Assembly: GCF_958295425.1 (NCBI RefSeq)
Contig: NC_081136.1
Coordinates: 31,238,077 to 31,302,076, forward strand
Reading direction: 5' to 3'
Length of the DNA: 64,000 nucleotides
DNA from: Solea solea
Lineage: Eukaryota > Chordata > Actinopteri > Pleuronectiformes > Soleidae
Shown: one piece after another, positions 1 through 11,613 of the stretch
Layout of the letters: each line of letters begins with the position of its first letter
Numbering within the stretch: position 1 is the first letter of the stretch
Notes under the pieces: generated by a model
The model's input: only the letters and a program-made list of their open reading frames with translations
Databases searched by the model: none
Told to the model about the DNA's origin: nothing
Program-made: the position numbers and the translations under genes

Positions 1-27
1 ATTTTTTTTTTATTTTTTTTTTTAAAG

Positions 28-2785
28 GTCACGTCATCTTTAGCCAAGAACCTACAAAAGACCTCGACTCAGCGCTCCACAAAATCCCGTCTGTTTCTCA
101 TCGCTCACCTCTGACAGAGAAACATAATGATGTCCTGCTGCTCGGCTCCAGATTAAAGCCAACTCAGACGCCACCGACAAACCGAATACAGAGGACTCGG
201 CTGTTTCCGAATGAGCAATTGTCGATACATCAGTGTACGGAGACGATTGAACATCTGCTGGCAGCTTCACCCGGGATGAGTCAGGACGCGATGTCAGCAA
301 CCACATTAGCGCGTCACCTGACACTGTCTGGACAAATTGAACTGGAGTTTACACCAGCGGTACCTTCTGAACCTTTGAGTGGACGACTTGAGACGTCATT
401 TACTACAAACCCCCTATTTAGTGTAGAGTTTCTGAACTCATCACCATCTTTTGGCTCAGTGTTGCAGACCTCCAAACGTTGTCACGACGCTTCTTCGAGT
501 CTTCAAAGCAGAGTTGTGATGGACTTACAGTCAAACTCTGTCACAGACATTAATTGTGAAACACAGACAGTCATTTCAGGCATTTCACCGACACCAGTAA
601 CACCAGCGCAAATGAGCTTCTCTTTTACCCCCCAAATAACTTCAATCCCATTGAGCACATTAAAGGGCCAGTCCTTTGAAGACCAAACATCTGTCAGATC
701 CAGTCATGAAAGTATGCCATTCATGCTGTCATTGAAACAGACTACTGTGCCAACACTGCAGCTTGAGCAGACCCAGCTCATTCATAACTCCTCCAACATA
801 TTCTTTACCCACGCAATAACAAGCAGCGTGTATTTAAATGCAACAACTACTAAAATAGACCCAAGCTGGATATTGCAGGATGATCCAACTCATCCTGCAA
901 TATCCAAGAGCATTGGATCAGTGTCTGGGGTAAATTCTGGTCCAACTGCTCCCTCTACTGCTCAAGAGCCGTACCCTGCGTCTTCCATTCATTCAATACA
1001 GAGTCTGGAGCCTTCATTCCCATCGTGTGGCCAGGATCATGTGTATGTTAGTGATTGCACCCCACCTATTCCCAGCACCTACCTCGAGAGCTCATCGGAT
1101 CATGTTCTTACCTTTACAGCAAGTTTCCCTCCAACTGAGATCTACTGGACTGCTTCTCCATCACAGATTTTATCATTTGATTCAAGTGGAAAAGTCTTTT
1201 CTACAATTCCATTGCCCACCACCAACCTCTTCTCAGATAGTAGCATCTCCACGATAACGTACACACCGTTAATTGGCGTTGGCCTTTCCTCAGCTACAAG
1301 ACAAAGCTCAGTCGGGCCACCACAGTCTTCATCTTTTATGTCAGGTAAGTGCTCGCCAACTGTGAACATGTTATGAATCAGAGCAAAACATTAGAAGTAA
1401 TATTTAAGCACCAGGATCAAGTGAGTTCTCTCTTCTTCTATTTTCTCGTTCCTTTTATTCAGGAAATTGTATGAGCACCTGCTCTTTGTCCCTAGATGCA
1501 GACTCCACCTGCTTTTTTCTGGTCTTTATAGCTCGATTGTGTGTCAGTGGAAGTGAAAAGGTGTTTAATTAAACATTTTTCTGTTTTACTGTGCAATAAT
1601 TTAAACAATTTTTACTTTTCAGATTCCTTGAATCTTCCACCCAAAGTGCTGCAGTCCATTCCAGTGCTCATGGCCACTGTTGGCTTCCCCTTTCTCTACT
1701 CGATCCCTTCTAAAACCTTTCTGGATCCAGAAGATGGTGAAGCAGATTCACTCTCCCTGGAGATCAGACTGACTGACGGGCCTCCCCTCAGTGTTGGGAC
1801 GTGGTTGGCTCTGGATGGTCTGGATCTTCACGGGGTTCCTCTGGAGGTGGACATGAAGTTTGCTCCACAGCACCTCCTCCTGGTCGCCCGGGACAGACAG
1901 GGTCTGAGCACCACGCTGCCAATGACTCTGGATCTGCAGCACAGGCCAGTTGAACCGTGTCACTTTTTCACCATGACGGCAAAACGCAGCCTCCACTCCA
2001 TCCTCCGTCATCGCCACCTTGTGGACGACCTGCTGTGGAAACTGTCTGGCTATTTTAACAGCTCCCACAGCCACCACCTTTCTGTTGTTTCCATGACTCC
2101 TGGGTCCACAGTGATTTCATGGTACAACCACACCTTTTGTGAAATGGGGCAAATCAAGAGAACACATTGCAATGTTGATCAAATACACAGCATGTGGTTG
2201 GCAATGGTGTCTACAGGTGGATCCGTCAACCTTAAATTCAGAGAAGCAATGCTTCCAGAGTTTCCCATCACTAAAGTTGGACCTGTGAGCTACAGACAGG
2301 ACTGTTTTACTGCATCTCCCCCTCCCACATTTGGCAGTTATACCACTGCTGACTACACCACTATGAATCCAGGTTCAGGCACCAATACTTCCCTCTGTCC
2401 CACCTCTAACTCATCTGCATCTACGTCCATCACCCCCAACTCTTATCAGTGGATGGCTGCTATGTTTACAGCTCTCCTCATCGTCTGCCTACTCATCCTA
2501 ATCATCCTCCTCGTTGCCGTAGCTCTTTACTTCTGCAAAGGTTCTGGAACGTCAAGAACAGTCACCACTTGGCCTTCAAACCGCCAGCTGTCGGTTCACA
2601 GCAGAGATCTATGGGCCATTGGTCCAAGGCGTCCTCCGTTGCTTCAGTCTGAGCGGCCTCCTCCACTGAGACTCTGGATCAATCTCACACAAGATGAGAG
2701 GCCACTTTCAGTTGAGAAAGGACCAAACATGCGCGACAAGGCCCTGCGGCCTCGTCCTCCATATTATGATTTTTCAGATATATAG
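28..2785 (+). CDS. Dystroglycan-like transmembrane protein, 3' part (last two coding exons)
   Basis: Exons 28-1344 and 1623-2785; 826 residues lie in the window and the gene continues leftwards. The first exon follows a poly-T tract ending in AG and is open from its first base, so it is internal. Exon 1 encodes about 440 Ser/Thr/Pro-rich residues, like the mucin-like stalk of alpha-dystroglycan. Exon 2 encodes a cadherin-like domain (YSIPSKTF, DPEDGEADSL, DRQGLS), then an SEA-like domain with PGSTVISWYN. This aligns with the Gly-Ser autocleavage site of dystroglycan (RGSIVVEWTN in human, from memory). A membrane segment at about 2452-2541 (WMAAMFTALLIVCLLILIIL) is followed by a tail of about 80 residues ending PRPPYYDFSDI, which contains a PPxY motif. 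Dystroglycan links laminin-type matrix to dystrophin or utrophin; that this paralogue does so is inference. Family assignment is firm. Whether it is a dag1 co-orthologue or a separate paralogue is open. Confidence 0.8.
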
Positions 2786-2947
2786 TCAAAACAAACAAAA
2801 CAGAAAAATCCTCATGTTTGTACCAACATAATCTCAATGTTCCAGTCCCGCAAGTGCAAATGGTTGATATAGAATTATGCACTCACGTGATCCAAAAATA
2901 TCTTTCAACATAATTTATCCAAAAGCAAAAGTTCTCTACTGACGGCA

Positions 2948-2953
2948 TTTATT
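2948..2953 (-). terminator. ints13: Candidate poly(A) signal of ints13
   Basis: TTTATT on the + strand, which is AATAAA on the ints13 strand, 187 bp past its stop codon. It lies left of the poly(A) signal of the convergent gene, so the two transcripts would overlap at their ends. Confidence 0.5.
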
Positions 2954-3001
2954 GTTTAACACAACATGTGAGCAGATATATCTACAAATTCATGGGTAAA
3001 A

Positions 3002-3007
3002 AATAAA
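3002..3007 (+). terminator. Candidate poly(A) signal of the dystroglycan-like gene
   Basis: AATAAA 217 bp after the stop codon, the first canonical hexamer on this strand. Its use would place the transcript end inside the antisense 3' UTR of ints13. Motif only. Confidence 0.45.
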
Positions 3008-3139
3008 ATTACAAATCCATTGTTTGAGTTCATCATTGTGTGGTCCTTTTTGTTTTGATGACGCAAGATGGCTCCGAAAGTCTGAAAAACACCGATCCAC
3101 TGATCTCGTTCTCGGTGTACTGTATCTGGGGGAGGTGCA

Positions 3140-6100
3140 TCATCTGGTGGCCTTGCCATTTTCATGAACATCCATCCTGGAAACAAGGAACATGTCAAGT
3201 TTGATGCATAAACAAATTGTGTCCATCTACAGGCTTCATTCATGGGCTCACCCAAAGTAAGACGATGCACACATTACTGAACGTGACAGACAGTGACATG
3301 ATATTTCACAGTTACTCACCCATTCTCTTCTTTCAGGTGCTGGTACAACTCAAACTTGTTGTTGACTGAGCTCACTCTTCCAACAAACTCTTGGTGCTTC
3401 CTGGAATTGGCCGTGGTGATGCGATTGGTCCACATGCTGAGGAGCGACACGGGACCTGCAGCGACATTATGGAGATATAGCAGGTAAAAGATGCCCCAAG
3501 TGTGGCCACAATGACGTCATACCAGGTGATAACCGACGCAGTTATTCATATATAAAGAGTCTTTGACTAAATATACTGCATTACTTTCTATCAAGTAATA
3601 CAGAAAACCTAAAAAAAAGCAGTTTGAACTTGGGTTTTGAATACATGTAAAAACTGTAAGCAGCCTACAAAGAATGCTCTTTGTACTTGATGTTACATTC
3701 AATCAGTTACATCAATCAAAAATAGAATCATTGATTTGCAGTCGATGTGATTTGCTAATTGCAAAGTCTGAAAGACATTGACCTAATATATGAGACACTT
3801 TAGAAGTGTTTTCTGTTTTGAAGAGAGCCAGTCTGATGAGTATTTGTACCTTTTGCGCGCTCTGGAGGTTGAACCTCCTCAATCGACAGGCGTGGTTTCT
3901 TGTTGAGCGGCTCTGGAGAGTCCGGAGAATCCTTGATCACTTCTGACTCCGGTTCTTCTTTATCCAGCAAACCCTTTAGCCTTTAGATTAGAAACAAGAT
4001 AGTGTAACAGCATTACATTCTGTTCAAAAGCAACAGATATTTCAGCTCAAACATGACATACAACAGCCATCATCACCTCTCTGAGTCCTGCCAGCTTTTG
4101 TCTTCCGTGTCCTTGTTGCCATTTTTCTCTGTCCTGTCTTCCCTGTCCTCCCTCTTTCTCCCTCTCTTCTTTCGTTCCTCCTCTTCGGGAGGTTTGCTGC
4201 GGCAGGCGATGATGCAGTCCAGAACCCGCTGGTGTCTGTCGGTGGATCCGGCGTGAGTTTTCACTAATGTTTCCAGCTCATTCCACATAATACGATACTG
4301 TTCATCTCTGGAAATACCAACAGTGAAAAAAAGTGAAAACTTATTCTTTCTCAAAAACACAGGATGGAGGAAGTCAAGGTTTATTTTTAGTTGTTTAAAT
4401 AAATACCTCTTGGGGCCTTTGCCTCTGGATCCCACAGTGGAGATAGGAAGTGGGTCGTTCTTCCTCTCCATGTCTACCAGGTTGTAAACAGTTTTCTGGC
4501 AGGTCAGAACATCGTCTTCAGTCAGAGTCTCCTTCACTATCAGGGTGGCTAGAGGAACCACCTAAGACAAATAGAACATCTTAGCCAAAAAGGACGTAAC
4601 ATGGACTAATGTGGGAAAAACACATTCTTTCACAATTCTTGAGATCATCAACGAACAAGACAAATATTTGAAAAAATCCTAAGTGCTGCTTACTGCCTGC
4701 ATGTTAAAAATTGTGGTCTGTGAGATGATCATGGGCCAGTATCGAGTGTGACGCTCCAGCTGCGCCTTGGCCCTCTCAGCTGGCAGCTTGCCCGCTGGAT
4801 TGTGAGAAGCCTCTGAAAACGGAGTTAGCCGGTTCTCCCTCATGAATTCGCCAAAGTCCTGAGGGGGAGAGCGAGAGAAAATAAACAGTCTCCATCAGCA
4901 GGGTTCTGGTGAATATTTCAGCACAGACTAGGTAAGCTGGACTCACTGTGATTCTGTAGTCTGTCACTCGGCCTCCACAGCCCTCACTGATGGAGGGTGG
5001 ATCCTCCAGAGTGGAGCGGTTGCTATTGAGAACGTGTAGGAAGATCTCACCCCCGTGGCTGCTGAGCATGTGGCTGATCACTTTTGAGCCCGACTTCCTG
5101 GGCAGCTCCAGTAGCACTGATCGACCTGCATATGGTGAGAGAAGTTATTGCCAAACTACTCATACATGTGGTGTACAGATCAGCTCTGACACTGCTACAA
5201 TACATAGTACAGAAGAATTAAAAATGCACAAGCACGTGGGTTTTAAAGTGTTTCTCAATCTCACCGTTGAGAAGAAAATTGGTCAAACATGACGACGGAC
5301 GACTGTTAACATCTGTGGGGGAGATGCGATAGGCTCCAGTACAGTAATGGAGTTCTAAGTTGGGGGAAAAAAAAAAAGGTACATGTAATGGCAAATATTC
5401 AACTTCCGAAAAACTTTTAGGGATAAGGATAATATAACATTATTAAACCTGGGAACTTGCTGTGCCCACCTATGCTGTTGGTTCTTGGAGTGCACCATTT
5501 CAGTGTAACCGTCTCTTTGAGTCCATTTTCCCGAGTGCTGGTGCCGGCCATATGCAAGTCTCCTGCACAACCAGAAAGAAATGTCAATTTTTAAATTGCA
5601 ATGATCAAATAATGATGTTATACAATAACATGTGTGTCTAAAGCGTTAAAAAAAATACATCTGATCTCTGGATCTATAACCTGCCTTGCTTCCATTTATA
5701 TTTCACGTCTCAACAGAAATACCCACCGCTCCTAAAGAACTCCAGGTGAGCGTCTTTGTGATGCAGGAGCTCCACGTCATAGTTGGCTGATGTGTTGGCA
5801 TGCTGCTCTTCCTGCCCATCCCCATGGAGAATAACAAATACAGGTCAGCATTACTTTGTGTAAACACAAATACACACTGCTATGCACACGCACACACAAA
5901 CACAAAAACGCACACTGCTGATTTCATGTTCCAAAAGATAAATGATAATGACAAAACAAAAAGGAAAATGCTCAAAGCTAAATATTTGTCTTCTTATATA
6001 AAAGAAACTTGGTTTTTAAGTAAAAGGCACAACATTGCTTCTGTTGAGCAAAAAGTATTTTGGCTGTAGCCTTAAAATGGGGGCAAATCACAAGCTTTAA

Positions 6101-8581
6101 ACGACTGTTACAGGTAGAATCGTGTTAACACATATACAAGGATGGTCAGTTTAAAAAACAAAAACTAGGAAGAGCACAATGAACCACACAAAGACACTAA
6201 AGGGAGAGTGAGTGGGATCTGATGAGGGAGACAAAAGATGTGAGGAAAGTTGAGGGACAACTTTTTAAACACACTAACAGATTTGAATAACTCAGAAGAG
6301 GCAATGCTGGTCACAGATGTCTTGGAATTGTCAGAAGGTGAATACAGCATTCACATTCTATTTAATAAACCAGTATCTCAAACAGAAATGTTTCAAGGAA
6401 TTCAAATTATTTTAAAAGAAAATGGTGGATTAAAGTAATTACATAGTTTAACTGAACAAAACTCTCAGATTGTCCACATGAGACCAGAGTTGCCTATTCA
6501 TCACTGAAGCCTCACCAGCACATCTGTAAATAAACTAAACCTCTTTGCAACACTACTGCTGAAAATATATATATATATATATATACTGAAACACTACATG
6601 ATGTAACCTCTGCTCCTTCCTCACTTGCATGTGTGTGTGGTAACGTGTACTAACCTGTTCGCAAACATTTAATGTGGGCTAGCAAAACAGAAAATACAGC
6701 ATGAAACCAGCAGCAGGTTCACAGTCATATCAACATGCAGATGAGTTAAATTAAAAGATAAAAGATACTGTAAATTATCAATGGTCATTTGAGTTGAGGA
6801 AGAGCTAACACATGAAGATTAAGCAAGCATGGAGAAAAACAGGAAAGCTGTGAGAGTTAAAATAACGAAAACAAAGCAATCCTCAAGTAAAAAGTGGCGA
6901 GCTGCATTCTGCACGTGACAACATTGATATAGAAGAAAATAAAATAAAAAGCATTAAAATGTATGTGAGTATCACTTATGACAAAGCATGTGCAAGGCCA
7001 GAGCAAAGGGCAGGAGCGCCGTTACCTTCATGGGAATGTTTGTAATGGTGGTCGAGGCCAAGTCAAAGTGCTGCTGGACGAGAATGTTGAGTTTGGTGGA
7101 GAGGTGCCGCCCGGCGCGAACACTATATACCTCACTGGTGAGCAGAGGGGAGATCTGTGACGGCAAGAGAAAACAAAAAAACTGTGTGACATGGTTCAAT
7201 CATATGTGGTTTGGGGATAAAGACAAAAGCAAGCCCATTTCATATTATTTATTTCCCCTGAGCTTCTTGTTAGCACTCACCTCTTTTTTTGGACGGTCAG
7301 ACACCAGTGTGTCCTCACCTTGTGGGTAAATGTGCACTAAAACCAGATCACACTGCTGAATGGCCATCAGCCTGAAACACACAATAATAAGTTAAATATA
7401 AGAAACCAAGTCTATGATGCAGTTCTCAAATCATTATTGATACTTTACTTTATTGATACATTATTGATTACAGCACATTTCTCCAATTAGAACAATATGT
7501 GTCACTGACCTGTCTGAGCCTGCTGCCAGCTTGTTTTGTTCTATAATGGTTTCCTGGATGCAGTCTTCCAACATGCGCACATGAGTGTCACTGTAAGATT
7601 AATACAAAAACAAGGCTTACATTATAACTTTTAAGTTACAGAATAATAGTGTCCTTTAGATAAGGTAGGAGACTGATAACTGTGAATATATTAGTTGTTG
7701 ACTCCTTAAATGTTTGATGCTTAAAATAAATCCCCAAAATTAGGAGGTATTGGGCACAGCAACATCTGGCTGATGGCTGCCGTGTTTCTTCTGAGCGTGT
7801 TTACCTTTTCGCATTGGTGAGGCAGATAATGCGACCCCTGTTGGCAACTCTCTCTGCTGTGTCCATCAGAGCGATGCGCTTCTCATGCTGCAACTCTGTG
7901 ATCTTGCACAACGACTCCACCGCAGAAACAAGCCCATGGAGGATACTGCAACACTCTGGGTCCTCACGTGGGTTAGGTGGCCCAACAGCTGCCAGAGCTG
8001 CCATGAGCTGCCAGAGAGGGAAGGAAACCACAAAATCACATTGCAAGTACAGTTCTGAAGAAGACTTCTGCAAAAGTATGATCACTGATGTATTGGTGGC
8101 AATGTTGCACTTCTCCAAAATGTGAACAATCTGGAACTGCTGAACACAGTGTTTGAATACAGTTATAGAGTTTTACCAGACAGGGTTACCTCATGAATGC
8201 TCTGATCCTCCTGCCTCCAGGTGTTCAATATGTGAAACTCTGAATCACTCACAATGTAATTAACCTGTGAAGGAAAGAGGTGAAAGACAATATTAATAAA
8301 ATCCGAATTATTGCTTTTTAATTAAATAAAAAAATAATGAAGACCAATTATCTAACCAGTTTGTTCAGTGGATAAACATCATAGAGGATGCGACAGTACT
8401 CCATGGAACACTCCACGGCACAGGTCCACAGGGACTTGGACACGGGGGCCAAAGGAATGACACCTTGAGCTCGGCTCTTTGTCAGTACGTCACACTCCAC
8501 CTGCTGGCGACTGGACTCGGCCATGTAGGGACAGTGGTCCACCACAAAGACCGTCTTGTGAGACACTGAGAACATCTTCAT
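3140..8581 (-). CDS. ints13: Integrator complex subunit 13 (Asunder homologue), complete
   Basis: Sixteen coding exons, 5' to 3': 8581-8357, 8264-8190, 8007-7805, 7590-7510, 7371-7281, 7154-7026, 5811-5727, 5562-5470, 5354-5265, 5125-4947, 4858-4694, 4561-4407, 4307-4077, 3980-3850, 3455-3320, 3176-3140. The sum is 2106 nt, 701 residues (human about 706). Diagnostic stretches are [12 protein letters not shown] at the N-terminus, [42 protein letters not shown], and ENGKATR before the stop. INTS13 is a nuclear subunit of the Integrator arm module with INTS14 and INTS10, supports snRNA 3'-end cleavage, and was first described in fly as a regulator of dynein recruitment. The N-terminal half is the VWA-like domain. 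A basic stretch (KKRGRKRE) in the 4307-4077 exon looks like a nuclear localisation signal, and the last exons encode a disordered tail thought to contact the cleavage module. Exon 1 uses a weak donor (GTTAGA). Neighbours: convergent with the dystroglycan-like gene, divergent from ano6. Confidence 0.96.
5812..7025 (-). other. ints13: Large ints13 intron (between coding exons 6 and 7)
   Basis: This is the longest intron within the ints13 coding region at 1.2 kb; the other introns there are about 80-500 bp. It holds a (TA)n run at about 6565-6585 and AT-rich sequence. Short open frames inside it have no family resemblance and are not called. Confidence 0.7.
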
Positions 8582-8607
8582 TTTGCCAATCTGCAGTATG
8601 TGCTGAC
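8582..8607 (-). other. ints13: ints13 5' UTR part of the first coding exon
   Basis: An acceptor (TTCTTACAG on the minus strand) ends at 8608, so 26 nt of untranslated leader precede the ATG. The transcript must therefore begin in an upstream noncoding exon. Confidence 0.75.
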
Positions 8608-9447
8608 CTGTAAGAATGAGAAATATACAGCTATTTTTAGCTTTTGGTTAATGTGTCTTGCAGTTACATAATCATTATCATATTGTTAGCATAGTATTTT
8701 TCTATCATTTCCTGTCTATACTATTGTGACTAACGTGTCATTCACAATATTTGTGTGATATAGTTTTTTAGGCTCTTGAGCGTTAATGGGCAGAGCCTTT
8801 GGTTTGTACTCATTAGGTGTATTATGTTTTCTCTCCCTTCTTTCTGTCCACCACCTCTGCTCAGTCCCCTATTTTCCTCACCCCCAAACCTACCGAGGCA
8901 GATGGCTGCACATCTTTAAGTCTTGTCAGAGATTTCTTCCTAAATCTTAACATTATTTTATTTTCTCTCCACTGTTGCCTAGTGTTTCCTAATTGTGTGA
9001 AATGTTGGGCTTCTTTCTCTCCTTGACTTACCAGACAAGACGTCTTGTAATATTTGTTTAGGCTTGATTGGTCTGTTAAGCATTATTATTATTGTTGTTG
9101 TAATCAACAATCATGACATCCCATCCCCCTTGTGGAACTTTAAAATAACCACTAGGACTGTTTGTTGGCAAGGTAGACAGCATTTTGAAGGCTCTCACGT
9201 GAAAACTGACAATTTTCCACATTTACGATTATCTTAATTAAGGAAATTCACCACGACCGAGTAATTGTGAGCTCGGTCTTTCTTTTAATCCAAATGCACA
9301 CTTATATCGAATGCTGTAGCATCCCTACATGCAGTAACTGCACGTCACTGCACTACTGTGTTTAGCGCAAACTACAGTTAACGTTCACTACACGAATAAA
9401 CATACTCGCTGCTAAATATTCCCGTTGGTGTGTAAATATTAACTTAC

Positions 9448-9600
9448 CCGGAGAAGACCGTGTACGTCGCACCGACTGGAATTACTCTGAAAGTGTCTGA
9501 AACTGCCTCTACTTTCTTACGGTTACGTTAAAATTAATAAACGAGATGTGTGCTCAGTCCACCGCTTTAGCCTGTTAGCTAATACGAGGCGGAATCGTTT
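9448..9600 (-). other. ints13: Probable noncoding first exon and promoter side of ints13
   Basis: On the minus strand a strong donor (CGG|GTAAGTT) ends an exon at 9448, correctly placed to splice to the acceptor at 8608. The right edge (transcription start) is a guess: the sequence becomes richer in CG to about 9640 (cgaggcgg, ccggcgacgcg), as expected for a housekeeping promoter. No coding potential is seen. Confidence 0.5.
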
Positions 9601-10317
9601 GTTTGCTGATTCACTTTCATCACCGGCGACGCGAACATTCACCCATTATGGCATCTGTTAAAGCCTAACATTGTGTTTTACTATTTAATCCAATTTGAAG
9701 TAATATTTACTCTCAGTGTGTGAACACACTTGAACCAATTAACAAACAATACACTTGAAAGTCGATTGTTATTAGCAGATATGTCTACTGGTGTTCCGTC
9801 ACCATATGTCTTCCCCCCTGTTGTTGGGCCGCACGATTAGACAGTTCCGAGTCTGCGCGAAAATTTCATTACCGATTATAGATCACAAAAATAGTAAACC
9901 CATTTGTAAATAATCTATCATCCGGATGCAGAGGAGTTTCAAGTCACTTTACTTCACAGTTTTAAATTTCACTTTGTGTTTAGTGTACTTTTTTCTTGAT
10001 ATATATTCAAACACTACATAGCAAAATAAAATAGACAAACTCACAACTGTACATTCAAACAAGTATGTTTAAAAAAAAAAAACTACACCTCCTATATTGC
10101 CTCAAATATTAAGGAAAGTATTCCAATTATGTCAGATGCCAACCAAATAAAATACATTATATTCAATAAGTTTGGATAATGGATAAATGAGTTGGTAAAA
10201 AGGTACTACATTACATACACTTGTATATGTAATATTTTGTTACAATAATTAATAATTATTTACCAGAAATTGAAAGTTCTTATTTCTTAGACATGCAAAC
10301 ATATAACATCACATACA

Positions 10318-10761
10318 CAGTGGCGTGCACAAGGGCAGGGAGCCAGGGACGGAAATTAAAATGGCACCTTCTGTGTACTGGTGGGGAAGACACCACGTAT
10401 CTTTTTTCTTTCTTTCCTTCTTTTTTTTGTAAACAGTGTTTATCTATACAGGGACATCCTTTACAGCACAGCATCACTTTTTATCACCGTGATGGGCATT
10501 TTCTATACAGCACTGAATATATTTTTTTCTAAGGCCACGTGGACACTGTCATGTAGAAACAGTAGCAAACTTCATAACGGTAACTCTTTTTGGTTGGAAG
10601 GACACCCATAGGAAACAAAGTTGCAAGGGCATCTTAAAGGACACTGTATCACTTGTCTCCACTAGAAAGACACTTCTCTAGAAACAATACCACTCTAGAG
10701 GGAACTGTATTGTGCATCTCGTGACTCAAGGGGGCACTTTAGTGCACGGCACACACCACTG
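10318..10761. mobile_element. hAT-type miniature inverted-repeat element
   Basis: Starts CAGTGGCGTGCAC and ends with the imperfect inverse (gtgcacggcacacaccactg). The flanking 8-mers are cacataca (10310-10317) and cacatata (10762-10769), a 7/8 target-site duplication. The length of 444 bp with no transposase frame marks a non-autonomous copy. CAGTGG termini and 8-bp duplications are hAT hallmarks. Confidence 0.75.
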
Positions 10762-11102
10762 CACATATATGAATTGATATTTTAAAGTGATAAATTAACA
10801 AAAAGACACATTTCCAATATATATTTAGTGTTCGTCCTGGTTAGCCCATTTTTGAAACTGTTTAAAACAACATACAGCAATACATATTGTAATTAATTAT
10901 CAGAGGAAATACGATTTTCTAATATACTGTAGGTGTATGTATGTAATTAAGGCTTTAAAAAAAATAATAATGTGGCCCTAATCCTCTTCCGTATGTATGT
11001 GTCCTTGTGTATAAATATTTATAATCAATTAACAGACAAATTGATACTCCTTGTAGAGACATTTTCTCACATTATTTTTTAGAGTGAAATCCAGTCCACC
11101 TG

Positions 11103-11210
11103 GTCACGTGACATGAAGCTAGTAAAACCTTAAATATTTACATAAAAGTATACTGAATAAAGAAACAATATTTCTCCGGGCGCCATCATATTTTACGTTA
11201 ACCACGTGAC
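11103..11210. promoter_or_regulatory. ano6: Two CACGTGAC E-boxes upstream of ano6
   Basis: GTCACGTGAC at 11103-11112 is a perfect 10-bp palindrome, and ACCACGTGAC lies at 11201-11210. Both match the USF/MITF/TFEB class of E-box and lie 400-510 bp upstream of the ano6 start codon. Binding is not shown by sequence alone. Confidence 0.4.
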
Positions 11211-11613
11211 AGGAAAGCGGCTGACAGTAATGTAAACAGTGAACAAAAGTACTTTTGGCACGAGCCGTTGGTTTGTTTTGGGGTTGTTTTTTTTTGGTTT
11301 TGGGTGAGACTTTGTGTTGCCATGCTGTTTCTAATAAAGTGAGCGGAGTGGAAGTGAATGCAGAAGTTTTTGGTATCACATACACACCAGCTTCTCCGCC
11401 TCCTCTCCAGCCCCACCCGAGTGTGGCAATGACTTCTCCTGCTGCTGCTGCTGCCGCCACTGCCGCTTCTCTCAAGTCTCAACCTGAAGGAAACTTCATG
11501 AAGCGACTTTGAGAAATAAAAGGAGAATGCGCGGCGGGGGGAGAAGAATTTACCAAGCACTGTGGCTCCTCGTAACATTGTAAAGTTGTTGTTGTTTCGC
11601 TGCAACAAGGACC

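Larger units (their letters stand above)
9601..11613. other. Divergent intergenic region between ints13 and ano6
   Basis: About 2 kb separates the two head-to-head genes. It holds AT-rich spacer at 9.85-10.3 kb, a hAT-type miniature element (10318-10761), and the ano6 upstream region from about 11.1 kb, where CG content rises. No open frame in it resembles a protein family. Confidence 0.7.

Noticed and set aside
11119..11608. 118- and 136-codon open frames on the - strand upstream of ano6
   Set aside because: They cover the ano6 leader and a ctgctgctg run. No family match and inconsistent with the ano6 transcript.
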